Below are positions 1 to 6,644 of a stretch of DNA of 14,644 bases, piece by piece (position 1 is the first letter of the stretch; the number at the start of each line of letters is the position of its first letter). The position numbers and the translations under genes are program-made. The notes beneath the pieces were generated by a model. That model had not been told where the DNA came from. It was given only the letters and a program-made list of their open reading frames with translations, and did not search any database. Origin of the DNA: CALHKP01 sp963558075 (lineage in GTDB: Bacteria; Bacillota; Clostridia; Peptostreptococcales; Anaerovoracaceae); NCBI GenBank assembly GCA_963558075.1, contig CAUWFN010000005.1, positions 1-14,644 on the forward strand, written 5' to 3'.

Positions 1-165
1 GGTCTGTTCGGGATTTCTTGAAAAAACAAGTTGTTCTATCGTTTGTCCTGCTTTTTCATTTTTTAGACGAATTTCAAAGCGGTTCTTAATGTCTGTTTTT
101 ATGCCTTTGCTTTTTTGTTCCTTTTCTTTTTCATACAAGCAAAAATAAATAGAACTATACCTTCT
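1..165 (-). pseudogene. Rep_trans-like replication initiator fragment, runs off the left edge
   Basis: The minus-strand frame that is open from about position 165 to base 1 (a different frame from the neighbouring minor-head remnant) reads YSSIYFCLYEKEKEQ, then NRFEIRLKNEKA, then a helical stretch, with no stop before the window edge. The YxCxYEKxxEQ segment followed by RFEIRLKxxKA resembles the Rep_trans family of rolling-circle replication initiators found on small plasmids, phages and Tn916-type conjugative elements. No start codon or ribosome binding site precedes it, and an in-frame stop lies a little upstream, so the N-terminal half is missing; only a C-terminal part is left and continues outside the window. 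The join with the phage-like frame at about 130 to 170 suggests recombination or a frameshift. The family call comes from remembered motifs, not from a search. An alternative is chance openness of an AT-rich frame, but the motif run makes that less likely. Confidence 0.5.
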
Positions 166-656
166 ACGTAAGTATCTTCTTTTATGTAATAAGCTTGGTC
201 TCGAAGTTTTTTAGGATTCTTCACATAAAAGCGTTTTGCCATTGCACCAACAGATCGGCCTGTTCTAAACGGAGTTTCTTCTATTTCCTTTATCTTATTA
301 TTTATCTCGTTTGACCATGCTTTAGTATGAACATTTTGTCTTCGTCCATCTCCTGGCACATATTCAACTTTACAGTTACAGTGTTTATGTCTTTTGAATA
401 CATCATGATTCTTTTTTTGTTTTATATCTGCATAATAATATACCCCTGCAATTTTATTGCACCATTCACAGCATTTTCTAACCACCGTTCTAACTATTTT
501 AGGGTTTAATCCAGATTCATGCTGAAAATCAGCATTTTCATGAACTGTGTCATCAATAACTTGCAGATGTGGGAATCCGTCATCGTCTTTTGATATATAA
601 AAACAGCACGGTGATATCGCCTTCGATAAAACCGCACTGTCAAAGAATGTATCCAC
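99..656 (-). CDS. Truncated phage minor-head (Mu F-like) protein remnant, 185 aa
   Basis: Residues about 35 to 114 resemble the C-terminal half of phage head-morphogenesis/minor capsid proteins of Clostridia. There is a VxENADFxxxSGL segment, CEWC at 63-66, an IAGxYxY stretch, RHKHCNC at 89-95, and PGDGRRQNVHTKAW at 101-114. The C-x2-C then H-x2-C-x-C arrangement is the one seen in Mu gpF-like domains. Family members are usually several hundred residues, so the N-terminal portion is missing here. The only start is GTG at 656 with no Shine-Dalgarno sequence, and an in-frame TGA sits about 20 bases upstream. The basic tail after about residue 165 looks like out-of-frame reading through the neighbouring Rep-like fragment. 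It lies just beyond the tRNA operon terminator, a common landing area for mobile elements. I read it as a decayed prophage gene, probably not expressed as a functional protein. Confidence 0.6.
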   Translation of the reverse strand: MDTFFDSAVLSKAISPCCFYISKDDDGFPHLQVIDDTVHENADFQHESGLNPKIVRTVVRKCCEWCNKIAGVYYYADIKQKKNHDVFKRHKHCNCKVEYVPGDGRRQNVHTKAWSNEINNKIKEIEETPFRTGRSVGAMAKRFYVKNPKKLRDQAYYIKEDTYVEGIVLFIFACMKKKRNKKAKA

Positions 657-711
657 ATTATTCGTTTTAAAGTTTCATTTTTAATTATCTATTTCTGTAT
701 TACAATAAAAT

Positions 712-752
712 AAAAAAAACGCTGTAAGCGACTAATTAAGTCATTTACAGCG
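712..752 (-). terminator. Intrinsic terminator of the tRNA operon
   Basis: Read on the minus strand, an 8-bp perfect stem (CGCTGTAA/TTACAGCG) encloses a second GACT/AGTC stem across a small internal loop and is followed at once by eight T and further T-rich sequence. It begins 10 nt past the CCA end of tRNA-fMet, so it ends the tRNA transcript and insulates it from the phage remnant beyond. The plus strand lacks a T tract, so it works in one direction only. Confidence 0.88.
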
Positions 753-762
753 ATTGCAATCT

Positions 763-838
763 TGGTTGCGGAGGGAGGACTTGAACCTCCGGCCTCCGGG
801 TTATGAGCCCGACGAGCTACCAACTGCTCTACCCCGCG
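763..838 (-). tRNA. Initiator tRNA-fMet (CAU)
   Basis: A 76-nt cloverleaf with anticodon CAU in loop CTCATAA. Three initiator hallmarks are visible: an unpaired C1 opposite A72, three consecutive G-C pairs in the anticodon stem next to the loop, and an A11-T24 pair in the D stem. The rest of the acceptor stem pairs with one G-T wobble. The discriminator is A73 and CCA is encoded. It is the last of three co-transcribed tRNAs. Because of these features it is the formylated initiator, not elongator Met or lysidine-modified Ile. Confidence 0.97.
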
Positions 839-865
839 ATATCAAATTGTTTTCGACCTTTAACT

Positions 866-891
866 GGTACCAACCAAATTAAGTTGGTGCC
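866..891 (-). repeat. Inverted repeat spanning the tRNA-Leu 3' end and the spacer
   Basis: Plus-strand arms GGTACCAAC (866-874) and GTTGGTGCC (883-891) are complementary at 8 of 9 positions around an 8-nt spacer. The right arm contains the encoded CCA end of tRNA-Leu, so in the precursor transcript the acceptor end could pair with the spacer that follows. Whether this affects 3' processing is inference; the arms are directly visible. Confidence 0.4.
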
Positions 892-973
892 GGAGACCGG
901 GGTCGAACCGGTACGATCGGTAAGGATCGCAGGATTTTAAGTCCTGTGCGTCTGCCAATTCCGCCACTCCGGC
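885..973 (-). tRNA. tRNA-Leu (UAA)
   Basis: An 89-nt class II tRNA with a long variable arm. The acceptor stem GCCGGAG pairs fully with CTCCGGC, the discriminator is A73 and CCA is encoded. The anticodon loop is CTTAAAA inside a CAGGA/TCCTG stem, giving anticodon UAA, which reads UUA (and UUG by wobble). The T loop is TTCGACC. It is the middle gene of the Asn-Leu-fMet transcript, 26 nt after tRNA-Asn and 46 nt before tRNA-fMet. Confidence 0.97.
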
Positions 974-999
974 ATACATATACAAACTTGTTAAAAAAA

Positions 1000-1074
1000 T
1001 GGCTCCGAGAGTGGGGCTCGAACCCACAGCCTACCGGTTAACAGCCGGTTGCTCCACCATTGAGCTATCTCGGA
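1000..1074 (-). tRNA. tRNA-Asn (GUU)
   Basis: A 75-nt cloverleaf with acceptor stem TCCGAGA/TCTCGGA, anticodon loop CTGTTAA in an ACCGG/CCGGT stem (anticodon GUU), T loop TTCGAGC, discriminator G73 and encoded CCA. It is the first gene of the tRNA operon; its 5' end is about 48 nt downstream of the predicted transcription start. Confidence 0.97.
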
Positions 1075-1128
1075 ATACCTTGTCGGAGATACGTTCGTGT
1101 TTTTAACTCACTCGCGACTACATTAATT

Positions 1129-1157
1129 ATTATATATCAGGCATGCGGTTTTGTCAA
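1129..1157 (-). promoter_or_regulatory. Consensus housekeeping-sigma promoter of the tRNA operon
   Basis: On the minus strand an exact TTGACA (1157-1152) is followed by a 17-bp spacer and an exact TATAAT (1134-1129). The start of transcription should fall at about 1121-1123, giving a leader of about 48 nt before tRNA-Asn. A perfect match in both hexamers with the ideal spacer fits a strong stable-RNA promoter and shows that the tRNAs are transcribed independently of the protein genes upstream. Confidence 0.93.
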
Positions 1158-1161
1158 CACA

Positions 1162-1186
1162 TTTTTTCTACTTTTTTATGTTTTTT
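1162..1186 (-). promoter_or_regulatory. Phased A-tracts, likely UP element of the tRNA promoter
   Basis: Three A6 tracts on the minus strand (T6 on plus at 1162-1167, 1172-1177 and 1181-1186) are centred 10 and 9 bp apart, about one helical turn, and end 4 bp upstream of the -35 hexamer. Phased A-tracts bend DNA, and A-rich sequence here is the usual contact for the RNA polymerase alpha C-terminal domain. The role is inferred from position. Confidence 0.62.
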
Positions 1187-1202
1187 ACACACATCATATT
1201 TT

Positions 1203-1218
1203 CGTTGAAAATTCAACG
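1203..1218. other. Small hairpin between the TPR gene and the tRNA promoter
   Basis: CGTTGA (1203-1208) and TCAACG (1213-1218) form a 6-bp stem with an AAAT loop. It lies about 57 nt past the TPR stop codon. It lacks a T tract on either strand, so it is a poor intrinsic terminator, but it is the only clear stem found between the TPR gene and the tRNA promoter. Apart from this hairpin, the promoter and the A-tracts, I see nothing in 1075-1274. Confidence 0.25.
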
Positions 1219-1274
1219 GTTTGTAGACATATAGATACGCAGCAAAACCGAAAGCCCGTAATTTTTCAATTTAT

Positions 1275-2282
1275 TTATGATAAATTGCCAGGTTTAATAC
1301 CTCTATCTTCAGCATTATTTTTTTGAATTAAAGCGATTTTCTCTGAATATTTCTTCGCTTTTTCCGGCTCATTGTTCGCTACGTAAATTTCCACGAGCTC
1401 ATCCATAGCCTCTAAATTGCTTGGTGATAACGTCAGAACCTGCTTGAATGCTTCTTCCGCCTTGTGAAGGTCTCCTGTCTGGCTATAAGCTGCACCAAGG
1501 TAATACCAAAGAGGCCACCAAGTATTGAAGCGTTCGTCATCTCTATAGCCTTCTAGTATAACAATGCCCTCAGCATATCTTCCGGAAAGCACATCATTGT
1601 AGCCCTCTTCGATTTTCACAGGATCCTCTAGCTTAGGCATCCATTCGTTAATCTCCTCAATAAGAGTGCTATCGCTTGTAAGCTTTAGGAATTCTTTCCA
1701 TGTCAGCTGAGCTTTGACATAAAGCCCTAGGTTAAGATATGCATATCCAAGGAAATAGAATCCCATATCAAAATCAGGCTTCTTAAGAGTGAGTTTTTCG
1801 AAACTATCTAGTGACTCAGCCTTGTAGCGTCCGATATAGTCCTCATCTTCTCCAATCTCATAGCTGTCTTTGCATGCTCTGCCGTAGCAATAAAGCGCAT
1901 CCGCTGATTCGGGATCGATAAGCAATGCTGCCCTAAAACAGATGCACGCATAATCATAATCCTTTTTTGCTGCGCTATCAATACCCTCGTTCAGTAGAGG
2001 CTTGATAAAGTCTTTTGTAAAACTTCTGATTATATACTGAACGTAATTGTCTCTATATTTAAAATTTATATCACAACCTATTATTGTTGCCATATTCTGT
2101 GCGATTTTTAAATTTGTCAGTCCTGTCAGTTCAGTTTTCTTTACAGGTACAGGGACACCCGAAAGAATGTCCTTGACACCTGCTTTTTCCAGATAGTTGT
2201 CGGAAAGTTCATCGAAAATGTAATCATTTACGTAAGGTCTCAGAAATTCTCCTATTCTGTCCTGTATAATCTGTTCTTCCAT
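1275..2282 (-). CDS. TPR-repeat protein, 335 aa
   Basis: A soluble helical protein with tetratricopeptide repeats and no signal peptide or membrane segment. Repeat-like helix pairs are visible at about residues 97-141, 171-204 and 255-320; the last are near canonical (LWYYLGAAYSQTGDLHKAEE and a following pair ending in EKAKKYSEKI). The first 90 residues show no recognised domain. TPRs scaffold protein-protein contacts; no catalytic motif is seen. The start chosen is ATG at 2282, which shares one base with the stop codon of the upstream radical SAM gene (TAATG) and has GGGAG five bases upstream. An ATG four codons further upstream, at 2294, is less well placed. The tight coupling suggests it is made together with the B12/radical SAM enzyme and may be its partner, which is inference. 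The specific function is unknown. Confidence 0.85.
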   Translation of the reverse strand: MEEQIIQDRIGEFLRPYVNDYIFDELSDNYLEKAGVKDILSGVPVPVKKTELTGLTNLKIAQNMATIIGCDINFKYRDNYVQYIIRSFTKDFIKPLLNEGIDSAAKKDYDYACICFRAALLIDPESADALYCYGRACKDSYEIGEDEDYIGRYKAESLDSFEKLTLKKPDFDMGFYFLGYAYLNLGLYVKAQLTWKEFLKLTSDSTLIEEINEWMPKLEDPVKIEEGYNDVLSGRYAEGIVILEGYRDDERFNTWWPLWYYLGAAYSQTGDLHKAEEAFKQVLTLSPSNLEAMDELVEIYVANNEPEKAKKYSEKIALIQKNNAEDRGIKPGNLS

Positions 2283-3853
2283 TATATCTCCCATCCTTTT
2301 CTCATAAATTTCTTAACCGCCTCGGAGTTCATCGAAGCGCAAAGGTCCTCTTCTGCTGCACGTCTAATTGTTTCAGCCTCTGCAGGATCCCTAGATACCG
2401 AAACGCCATATGCATTCAGTATTCTATATAAATCTTCTTTTTTGTGAGACCTATGCTGGTAACCACATCCATAATAGAATTCGGCTAGCGAATCAAAAAA
2501 ATCAAACGCAGACTCTGATTTCTCAATCAAAAGGCTGACGCTTTTATCAAAGCCGCCACGATTGTGATATAAATCCAACACATTCTCTATCATTTTAAGT
2601 CTGGCTAGCTCTTTTGATGAGATAAATTTTGTTGAAATAACCTCATATGGAGCACGCCTTCTATATATTATATCAAAGTTTTCTCTGTTTTTATACAGAT
2701 TTGTTCCCTTAAGAAGTTTTAGAAATCCAAGCTGCAGGTTGTCTGCTCCCATAGTATACACATCATTGAAGGAATTTCTGAATGTATCAAAATCCTCAAA
2801 CGGAAGACCTGCTATAAGGTCAACATGTATATGAGAATTTTTCATTTCAAGAAGAGCTTTGACGTTTTCAGCAATACGACTTACGTTCGTACTTCTTCTA
2901 ATCGCCGAAAGAGTCTTCGGATTGGTGCTCTGTATGCCTATCTCGAACTGAAAAAGGCCTTCTCGCGCATTTTTTATAACTTCTAGATGTTCAGGTCCAA
3001 TAGTCTCTGCACATATCTCAAAATGGAAATTTGTGATTCCATTGTCATTTTCTATGAGGAACCTCCAGATATCGAGTGCCCTTTGTTTATCAAAGTTAAA
3101 AGTTCTATCGATAAACTTTACCTGCTTTACATTTCTGTCTATAAAAAACATCAGCTGTTCTTTTGTTTTCTCCAAAGATAAAGCTCTCACAGTCTTATCA
3201 ATTGAGGACATGCAGTAGCTACATCTATACGGGCAGCCTCGCGAGGATTCGTAGTATATTACCTTGTCTTCTTCGATGTCTAGATACTTATACGGAAAAA
3301 CTATATCATTCATCGCTTTTAGGGGAGCATGAGGAGTCGTTATAATCTCGTCATTTTCATTATCTCTATATGTCAGCGACAAAACTTTGTTTAGGCACAA
3401 AGCTCCGCAGGATGCATCAGCGCTCTCAGCGCCATTCTTTAATGAAGCTTCTATTTTTATCATCTCAGAAAGTAGCTGAACAAAGCTATCCTCCCCTTCG
3501 CCTCTTATTATACAATCTGCCCACGGATTTTCTCTCAGAAAAATATCACTTTCGTAGCTAACCTCAGGACCACCTAGAACAATTTTGAGATTAGGCACCG
3601 CCTGTTTAAGTTCCTCGCAGAGAACCTTTGTCTGTTCTATGTTCCATATATAGCACGACATACAAACTACATCGTAATTGCCGCGCAATATTTCTCCGTA
3701 TACGTAGCTGTAATCATTGTTTATCGTATATTCTATTAAACTTATATCTATATATTCATCAAGCCCTGCTTCCTTTGCCTGGGCATATAGATATTTTACT
3801 GCAAGGTTTGAATGAATATATTTAGAATTAAGTGTCGTCAAAAGTACTTTCAT
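2282..3853 (-). CDS. B12-binding-type radical SAM protein with DUF4080-type C-terminus, 523 aa
   Basis: The layout is an N-terminal Rossmann-like B12-binding-type domain (about 1-130, with LNSKYIHSNLA near the start, GGPEV at 94-98 and GEGE at 118-121), a radical SAM core (about 195-400), and a C-terminal region of DUF4080 type (about 400-510). The [4Fe-4S] ligands are C207, C211 and C214 in CPYRCSYC, the CX3CX2C pattern; an ESSRG segment leads into it and FEIGIQS lies in the later barrel. The DxHxxG motif used to bind cobalamin in the base-off form is not visible, so cobalamin may bind another way or not at all. Such enzymes cleave SAM to a 5'-deoxyadenosyl radical or perform methyl or rearrangement chemistry; the substrate of this subfamily is not established. 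The start ATG has AAGGA seven bases upstream. It is followed without a gap by the TPR gene. Confidence 0.9.
   Translation of the reverse strand: MKVLLTTLNSKYIHSNLAVKYLYAQAKEAGLDEYIDISLIEYTINNDYSYVYGEILRGNYDVVCMSCYIWNIEQTKVLCEELKQAVPNLKIVLGGPEVSYESDIFLRENPWADCIIRGEGEDSFVQLLSEMIKIEASLKNGAESADASCGALCLNKVLSLTYRDNENDEIITTPHAPLKAMNDIVFPYKYLDIEEDKVIYYESSRGCPYRCSYCMSSIDKTVRALSLEKTKEQLMFFIDRNVKQVKFIDRTFNFDKQRALDIWRFLIENDNGITNFHFEICAETIGPEHLEVIKNAREGLFQFEIGIQSTNPKTLSAIRRSTNVSRIAENVKALLEMKNSHIHVDLIAGLPFEDFDTFRNSFNDVYTMGADNLQLGFLKLLKGTNLYKNRENFDIIYRRRAPYEVISTKFISSKELARLKMIENVLDLYHNRGGFDKSVSLLIEKSESAFDFFDSLAEFYYGCGYQHRSHKKEDLYRILNAYGVSVSRDPAEAETIRRAAEEDLCASMNSEAVKKFMRKGWEI
2288..2292 (-). promoter_or_regulatory. 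Ribosome binding site deciding the TPR start
   Basis: GGGAG lies five bases before the ATG at 2282 and inside the last codons of the radical SAM gene. The alternative ATG at 2294 has only AAGG directly against it with no spacing. This favours the shorter protein and translational coupling through the overlapping TAATG. Confidence 0.6.
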
Positions 3854-3884
3854 TTATTTTTCCTTTTTTTCATTTTTGGATTTA

Positions 3885-3943
3885 AATTCGGACTGCCTGT
3901 AAAATTCCGATTTATAATTCGGATTGCATATAGTTTTTCCGAA
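3885..3943. repeat. Two 31-bp tandem imperfect repeats with inverted arms
   Basis: AATTCGGA starts at 3885 and again at 3916, a 31-bp period, and each copy is closed by a TTCCGA motif (3905-3910 and 3937-3942). Read on the minus strand this gives TTCGGA/TCCGAA and TCGGA/TCCGA stems that can pair within or between copies. They sit in the 121-nt gap between the two radical SAM genes. They could be a protein-binding operator or an RNA switch between alternative hairpins. There is no T run after either stem, so a simple terminator is unlikely. The repeat is visible; its role is unknown. Confidence 0.6.
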
Positions 3944-3974
3944 ACAAACTTAAGCTCCTTCTAAAATAATGACT

Positions 3975-4847
3975 CTAGAGCATTCTGAATCTCTCGTCTT
4001 TTAGTAGGCCTGAGTTTTCCATTGCTCTTTCTAGCTGAGCAAGCATTCTATCTCTATCCTGAGGAAGATTTCCTCTGAGAGATACGTAGTTTGAGGCATG
4101 ATTACTTCTAAACACGCATTCGCTCTTTGGATTCATGTGTTTTAGCATCAGATAAGTTTCTTTTACGACTTCTTCACCTGTAAGCACATGGAAATTTCCC
4201 TCCTGAATGTCGCGGTACAGAGGTGTACATGGCTCAAGCATCAATGTAAGAAGGCTCACGTATGATGCATTCATCTCGCTTATCATTTTTCCTGTCTCAA
4301 TTGCATGCTCCTCCCAGCCTTCTCTTCCTGCCATTCCAGAAATAAAAATAACTGAAGTTTTGAGACCCTGCTCCTCTGCAAAGTTAACTGCGTCGATAAG
4401 CTCGCGGGCCGTAACTCCTTTGTTGATTGCCTTTAGAACTTTATCGCTTCCTGATTCTGCACCGATATAAATAATCCCGATTCCAAGGTCTCTGAGTTCT
4501 CTAAGCTCTTCTGCAGATTTTCGCAAAATGTCTTTTGCTGAGCCATATACTCCGACTCTACTGCATTCTGGGAAAAGCTCTCGTATAGTCTCTAGTATAA
4601 CCCTAAGCTTATTATTTGACAGGCAAAGTGCATCGCCATCGCATAGAAAGATTCTTCCAACGCTTCTGTACATGCGTCTTGCTTCCTGCAAGTCTTCTAT
4701 TACTTCTTCTACATTTCTCACTCTGAACTGTTTTTCCTTGAACATTCCGCAGAATGTACATGTGTTGTGAGAACATCCTATTGTTACCTGCACAAGCAGG
4801 CTATATGCCTCACTCGGAGGTCTGTAAATGCTTCCTTCGTATCTCAT
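3975..4847 (-). CDS. Radical SAM protein (Elp3/HemN-like core), 290 aa
   Basis: The radical SAM core occupies most of the protein. The cluster ligands are C25, C30 and C33 in GCSHNTCTFC, a CX4CX2C spacing that differs from the canonical CX3CX2C. Downstream, FLCDGDA matches the SAM-binding second strand, and GAESGSD with INKG is the usual segment in the later part of the barrel in the Elp3/HemN-like group. There is no TRAM, B12-binding or SPASM domain; the roughly 60 residues after the core hold no extra cysteine cluster. The start ATG has AAAGG about five bases upstream. It lies 78 nt after argS and 121 nt before the second radical SAM gene. The substrate is unknown. Oxidative or tRNA-directed chemistry is possible given the translation-related neighbours, but nothing in the sequence proves it. 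Confidence 0.88.
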   Translation of the reverse strand: MRYEGSIYRPPSEAYSLLVQVTIGCSHNTCTFCGMFKEKQFRVRNVEEVIEDLQEARRMYRSVGRIFLCDGDALCLSNNKLRVILETIRELFPECSRVGVYGSAKDILRKSAEELRELRDLGIGIIYIGAESGSDKVLKAINKGVTARELIDAVNFAEEQGLKTSVIFISGMAGREGWEEHAIETGKMISEMNASYVSLLTLMLEPCTPLYRDIQEGNFHVLTGEEVVKETYLMLKHMNPKSECVFRSNHASNYVSLRGNLPQDRDRMLAQLERAMENSGLLKDERFRML

Positions 4848-4874
4848 ATTTTCCTTTCATTAACAAGTAACAAG

Positions 4875-4899
4875 GGGATAGCACCACTGGCACTATCCC
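4875..4899 (-). terminator. Strong hairpin after argS, possible weak terminator or attenuator
   Basis: On the minus strand GGGATAG and CTATCCC form a perfect 7-bp stem, extended inward by TGCC/GGTG pairs (with wobbles) around a 3-nt loop, about 27 nt after the argS stop codon. It is followed by CTTGTTACTTGTT, only moderately T-rich, so termination would be partial. It may reduce expression of the radical SAM genes relative to argS or act as a 3' stabiliser. Confidence 0.45.
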
Positions 4900-4925
4900 T
4901 CTTAAACTCTCCAATATCCTGTGTC

Positions 4926-6644
4926 CTACATTTTTTCCGGTGATTTAATTCCGAGAAGTGCAAGTCCGTTTCTGATTGCATTTTTAGCTGCAATAACAAG
5001 TGAAACCTTTGCAATTTTTTCGTTTTCATCTTCTGCAAGAATATGTTCATCGTGGTAGAACTTGTTGAAGGCCTGAGCCATATCAACAATATGTCTTGTT
5101 ACGATTGAAGGCTCATACTTCTGACCTGCATCAACAATTACTGCAGGAAGCTGATAAATCAGCTTAACAAGTTCATATGCACTTTCGCTGCACAGGAAGC
5201 TGTAATCTACATTCTCTGTATCCATAGCCTTTGCTACTATATCATCTCCTGCTTTTCTTAGTACACTTGCGCATCTTGCATGTGTGTACTGAACATAAGG
5301 ACCTGTTTCACCGTCAAAGTTAAGAACCTTATCCCATTTGAATGTATAGTCTTTGATTCTGTTGTTTGAAAGCTCCTGGAAAATTACTGCTCCAATACCT
5401 ACTTCCTTTGCAACTTCATCAACATTTTCTGCATTAGGATTCTTTTCTAATATAATTTCCTTTGTTTTTTCTACGGCTTTGTTTAGAACATCCTCAAGGA
5501 ATACTACTCTTCCGTGTCTTGTTGACATTGTTCCCTCTTCTAGACTTACAAGTCCAAATGGAACGTGTACGCAGTCTTTAGCCCAATCATATCCAAGAAG
5601 TTCAACAATCTTGAACCACTGCTGGAAGTGAAGGTTCTGCTGTGATGCAACTACGTAAATATTCTTGTAGAAGTCATATGTTTCTTTTCTATATACTGCC
5701 GCTGCGATATCACGAGTGATATAAAGTGTTGATCCGTCTGATTTTGTAATCAAAGCAGTTCCTAGTCCGTATTCTTCTAGGTCTACAACCTTTGCTCCCT
5801 GTGAAGTTTCTAGAAGTCCTTTGTCCTCTAGTTCTTTTACGAATCTAGGCATTTTATCAGAGTAGAAACTTTCACCGTTGTATGAGTCAAACTGAATATC
5901 TAGCATGTCATATACTCTTGTGAATTCCTTAAGACTTTCTTCTCTGAACCACTGCCATAGCTCAACTTCTTCCGGCTCCTGTTTTTCTAGGCGTGCAAAG
6001 ATAGCTCTTGCCTCGTCGTTCAGTTCAGGATGCTCTTCTGCTTCAACATGGAATTTTGTGTAGTAGCTCAGAAGCGTTTTGATTGGTTCTCTTTCAACAT
6101 CTTCTCTATTGCCCCAGTGTCTGTATGCGCAGATCATCTTTCCAAACTGAGTTCCGTAATCGCCCAGATGATTTATTCTTACCACATCATAACCTAAGCA
6201 ATCATAAATCTTGTATAAAGAGTTTCCGATTACTGTACTTCTGATATGACCGATGTGGAATGGTTTTGCAATATTAGGTGATGAGTACTCTACGATTACT
6301 TTTTTGTTGCCGCCAAGGTCTGATTTTCCGAAATCTGCTCCTGCTCCGATAACATCAGAAACAGTATCACGAATCATAGCTTCTTTTGAGATGAACATGT
6401 TTACATATGCGTTTACCTGCTCAACTTTTTCGAACATAGGATCCTCGGAAATAGCCTCTGCAATTCCCTTTGCGATAAGAGGCGGTGCCTTTCTCATAAT
6501 TTTTGCAAGTCTAAAGCAAGGAAAAGCGTAGTCTCCCATCTTAGGATTTTGTGGAATTTCTACGATTGCTTCTACTTCTTCCACGCTCATATCAGGAATC
6601 TGAGCGCTAATCAGTTTTGATATTTCGTTCTTAAAATTTATCAT
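4926..6644 (-). CDS. argS: Arginyl-tRNA synthetase (ArgRS), 572 aa
   Basis: Charges tRNA-Arg with arginine in the cytoplasm. The N-terminal additional domain (about 1-100) is followed by the class I catalytic domain: HIGH motif at 130-133, preceded by SSPNIAKP and followed by the NHLGDYGTQFG segment typical of ArgRS. The KMSKS counterpart is the variant TMSTRHG at 372-378, as in many ArgRS. A DALR-type anticodon-binding region closes the protein, with YVQYTHAR near its start. The length fits the family (about 550-580). The start ATG has AGGAG seven bases upstream and lies 14 nt inside the end of the DUF523-like gene, so translation is probably coupled. No T-box leader is seen in front of it, since there is no untranslated gap. 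Confidence 0.98.
   Translation of the reverse strand: MINFKNEISKLISAQIPDMSVEEVEAIVEIPQNPKMGDYAFPCFRLAKIMRKAPPLIAKGIAEAISEDPMFEKVEQVNAYVNMFISKEAMIRDTVSDVIGAGADFGKSDLGGNKKVIVEYSSPNIAKPFHIGHIRSTVIGNSLYKIYDCLGYDVVRINHLGDYGTQFGKMICAYRHWGNREDVEREPIKTLLSYYTKFHVEAEEHPELNDEARAIFARLEKQEPEEVELWQWFREESLKEFTRVYDMLDIQFDSYNGESFYSDKMPRFVKELEDKGLLETSQGAKVVDLEEYGLGTALITKSDGSTLYITRDIAAAVYRKETYDFYKNIYVVASQQNLHFQQWFKIVELLGYDWAKDCVHVPFGLVSLEEGTMSTRHGRVVFLEDVLNKAVEKTKEIILEKNPNAENVDEVAKEVGIGAVIFQELSNNRIKDYTFKWDKVLNFDGETGPYVQYTHARCASVLRKAGDDIVAKAMDTENVDYSFLCSESAYELVKLIYQLPAVIVDAGQKYEPSIVTRHIVDMAQAFNKFYHDEHILAEDENEKIAKVSLVIAAKNAIRNGLALLGIKSPEKM

Noticed and set aside
763..765. Phage attachment site at the tRNA-fMet 3' end
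   Set aside because: No duplicate of the tRNA end and no integrase is present in the window, so an att site cannot be supported, although the remnant beyond it makes one conceivable.
2280..2294. Longer start for the TPR protein (ATG at 2294)
   Set aside because: Ribosome binding site spacing favours the ATG at 2282; the longer form has AAGG directly against its start.
3885..3943. CRISPR array
   Set aside because: Only two degenerate units at a 31-bp period, with no unique spacers between identical repeats and no cas genes nearby.
4844..5089. 81-codon minus-strand frame overlapping the end of argS
   Set aside because: It lies almost wholly within argS in another frame and has no domain; argS conservation explains the sequence.
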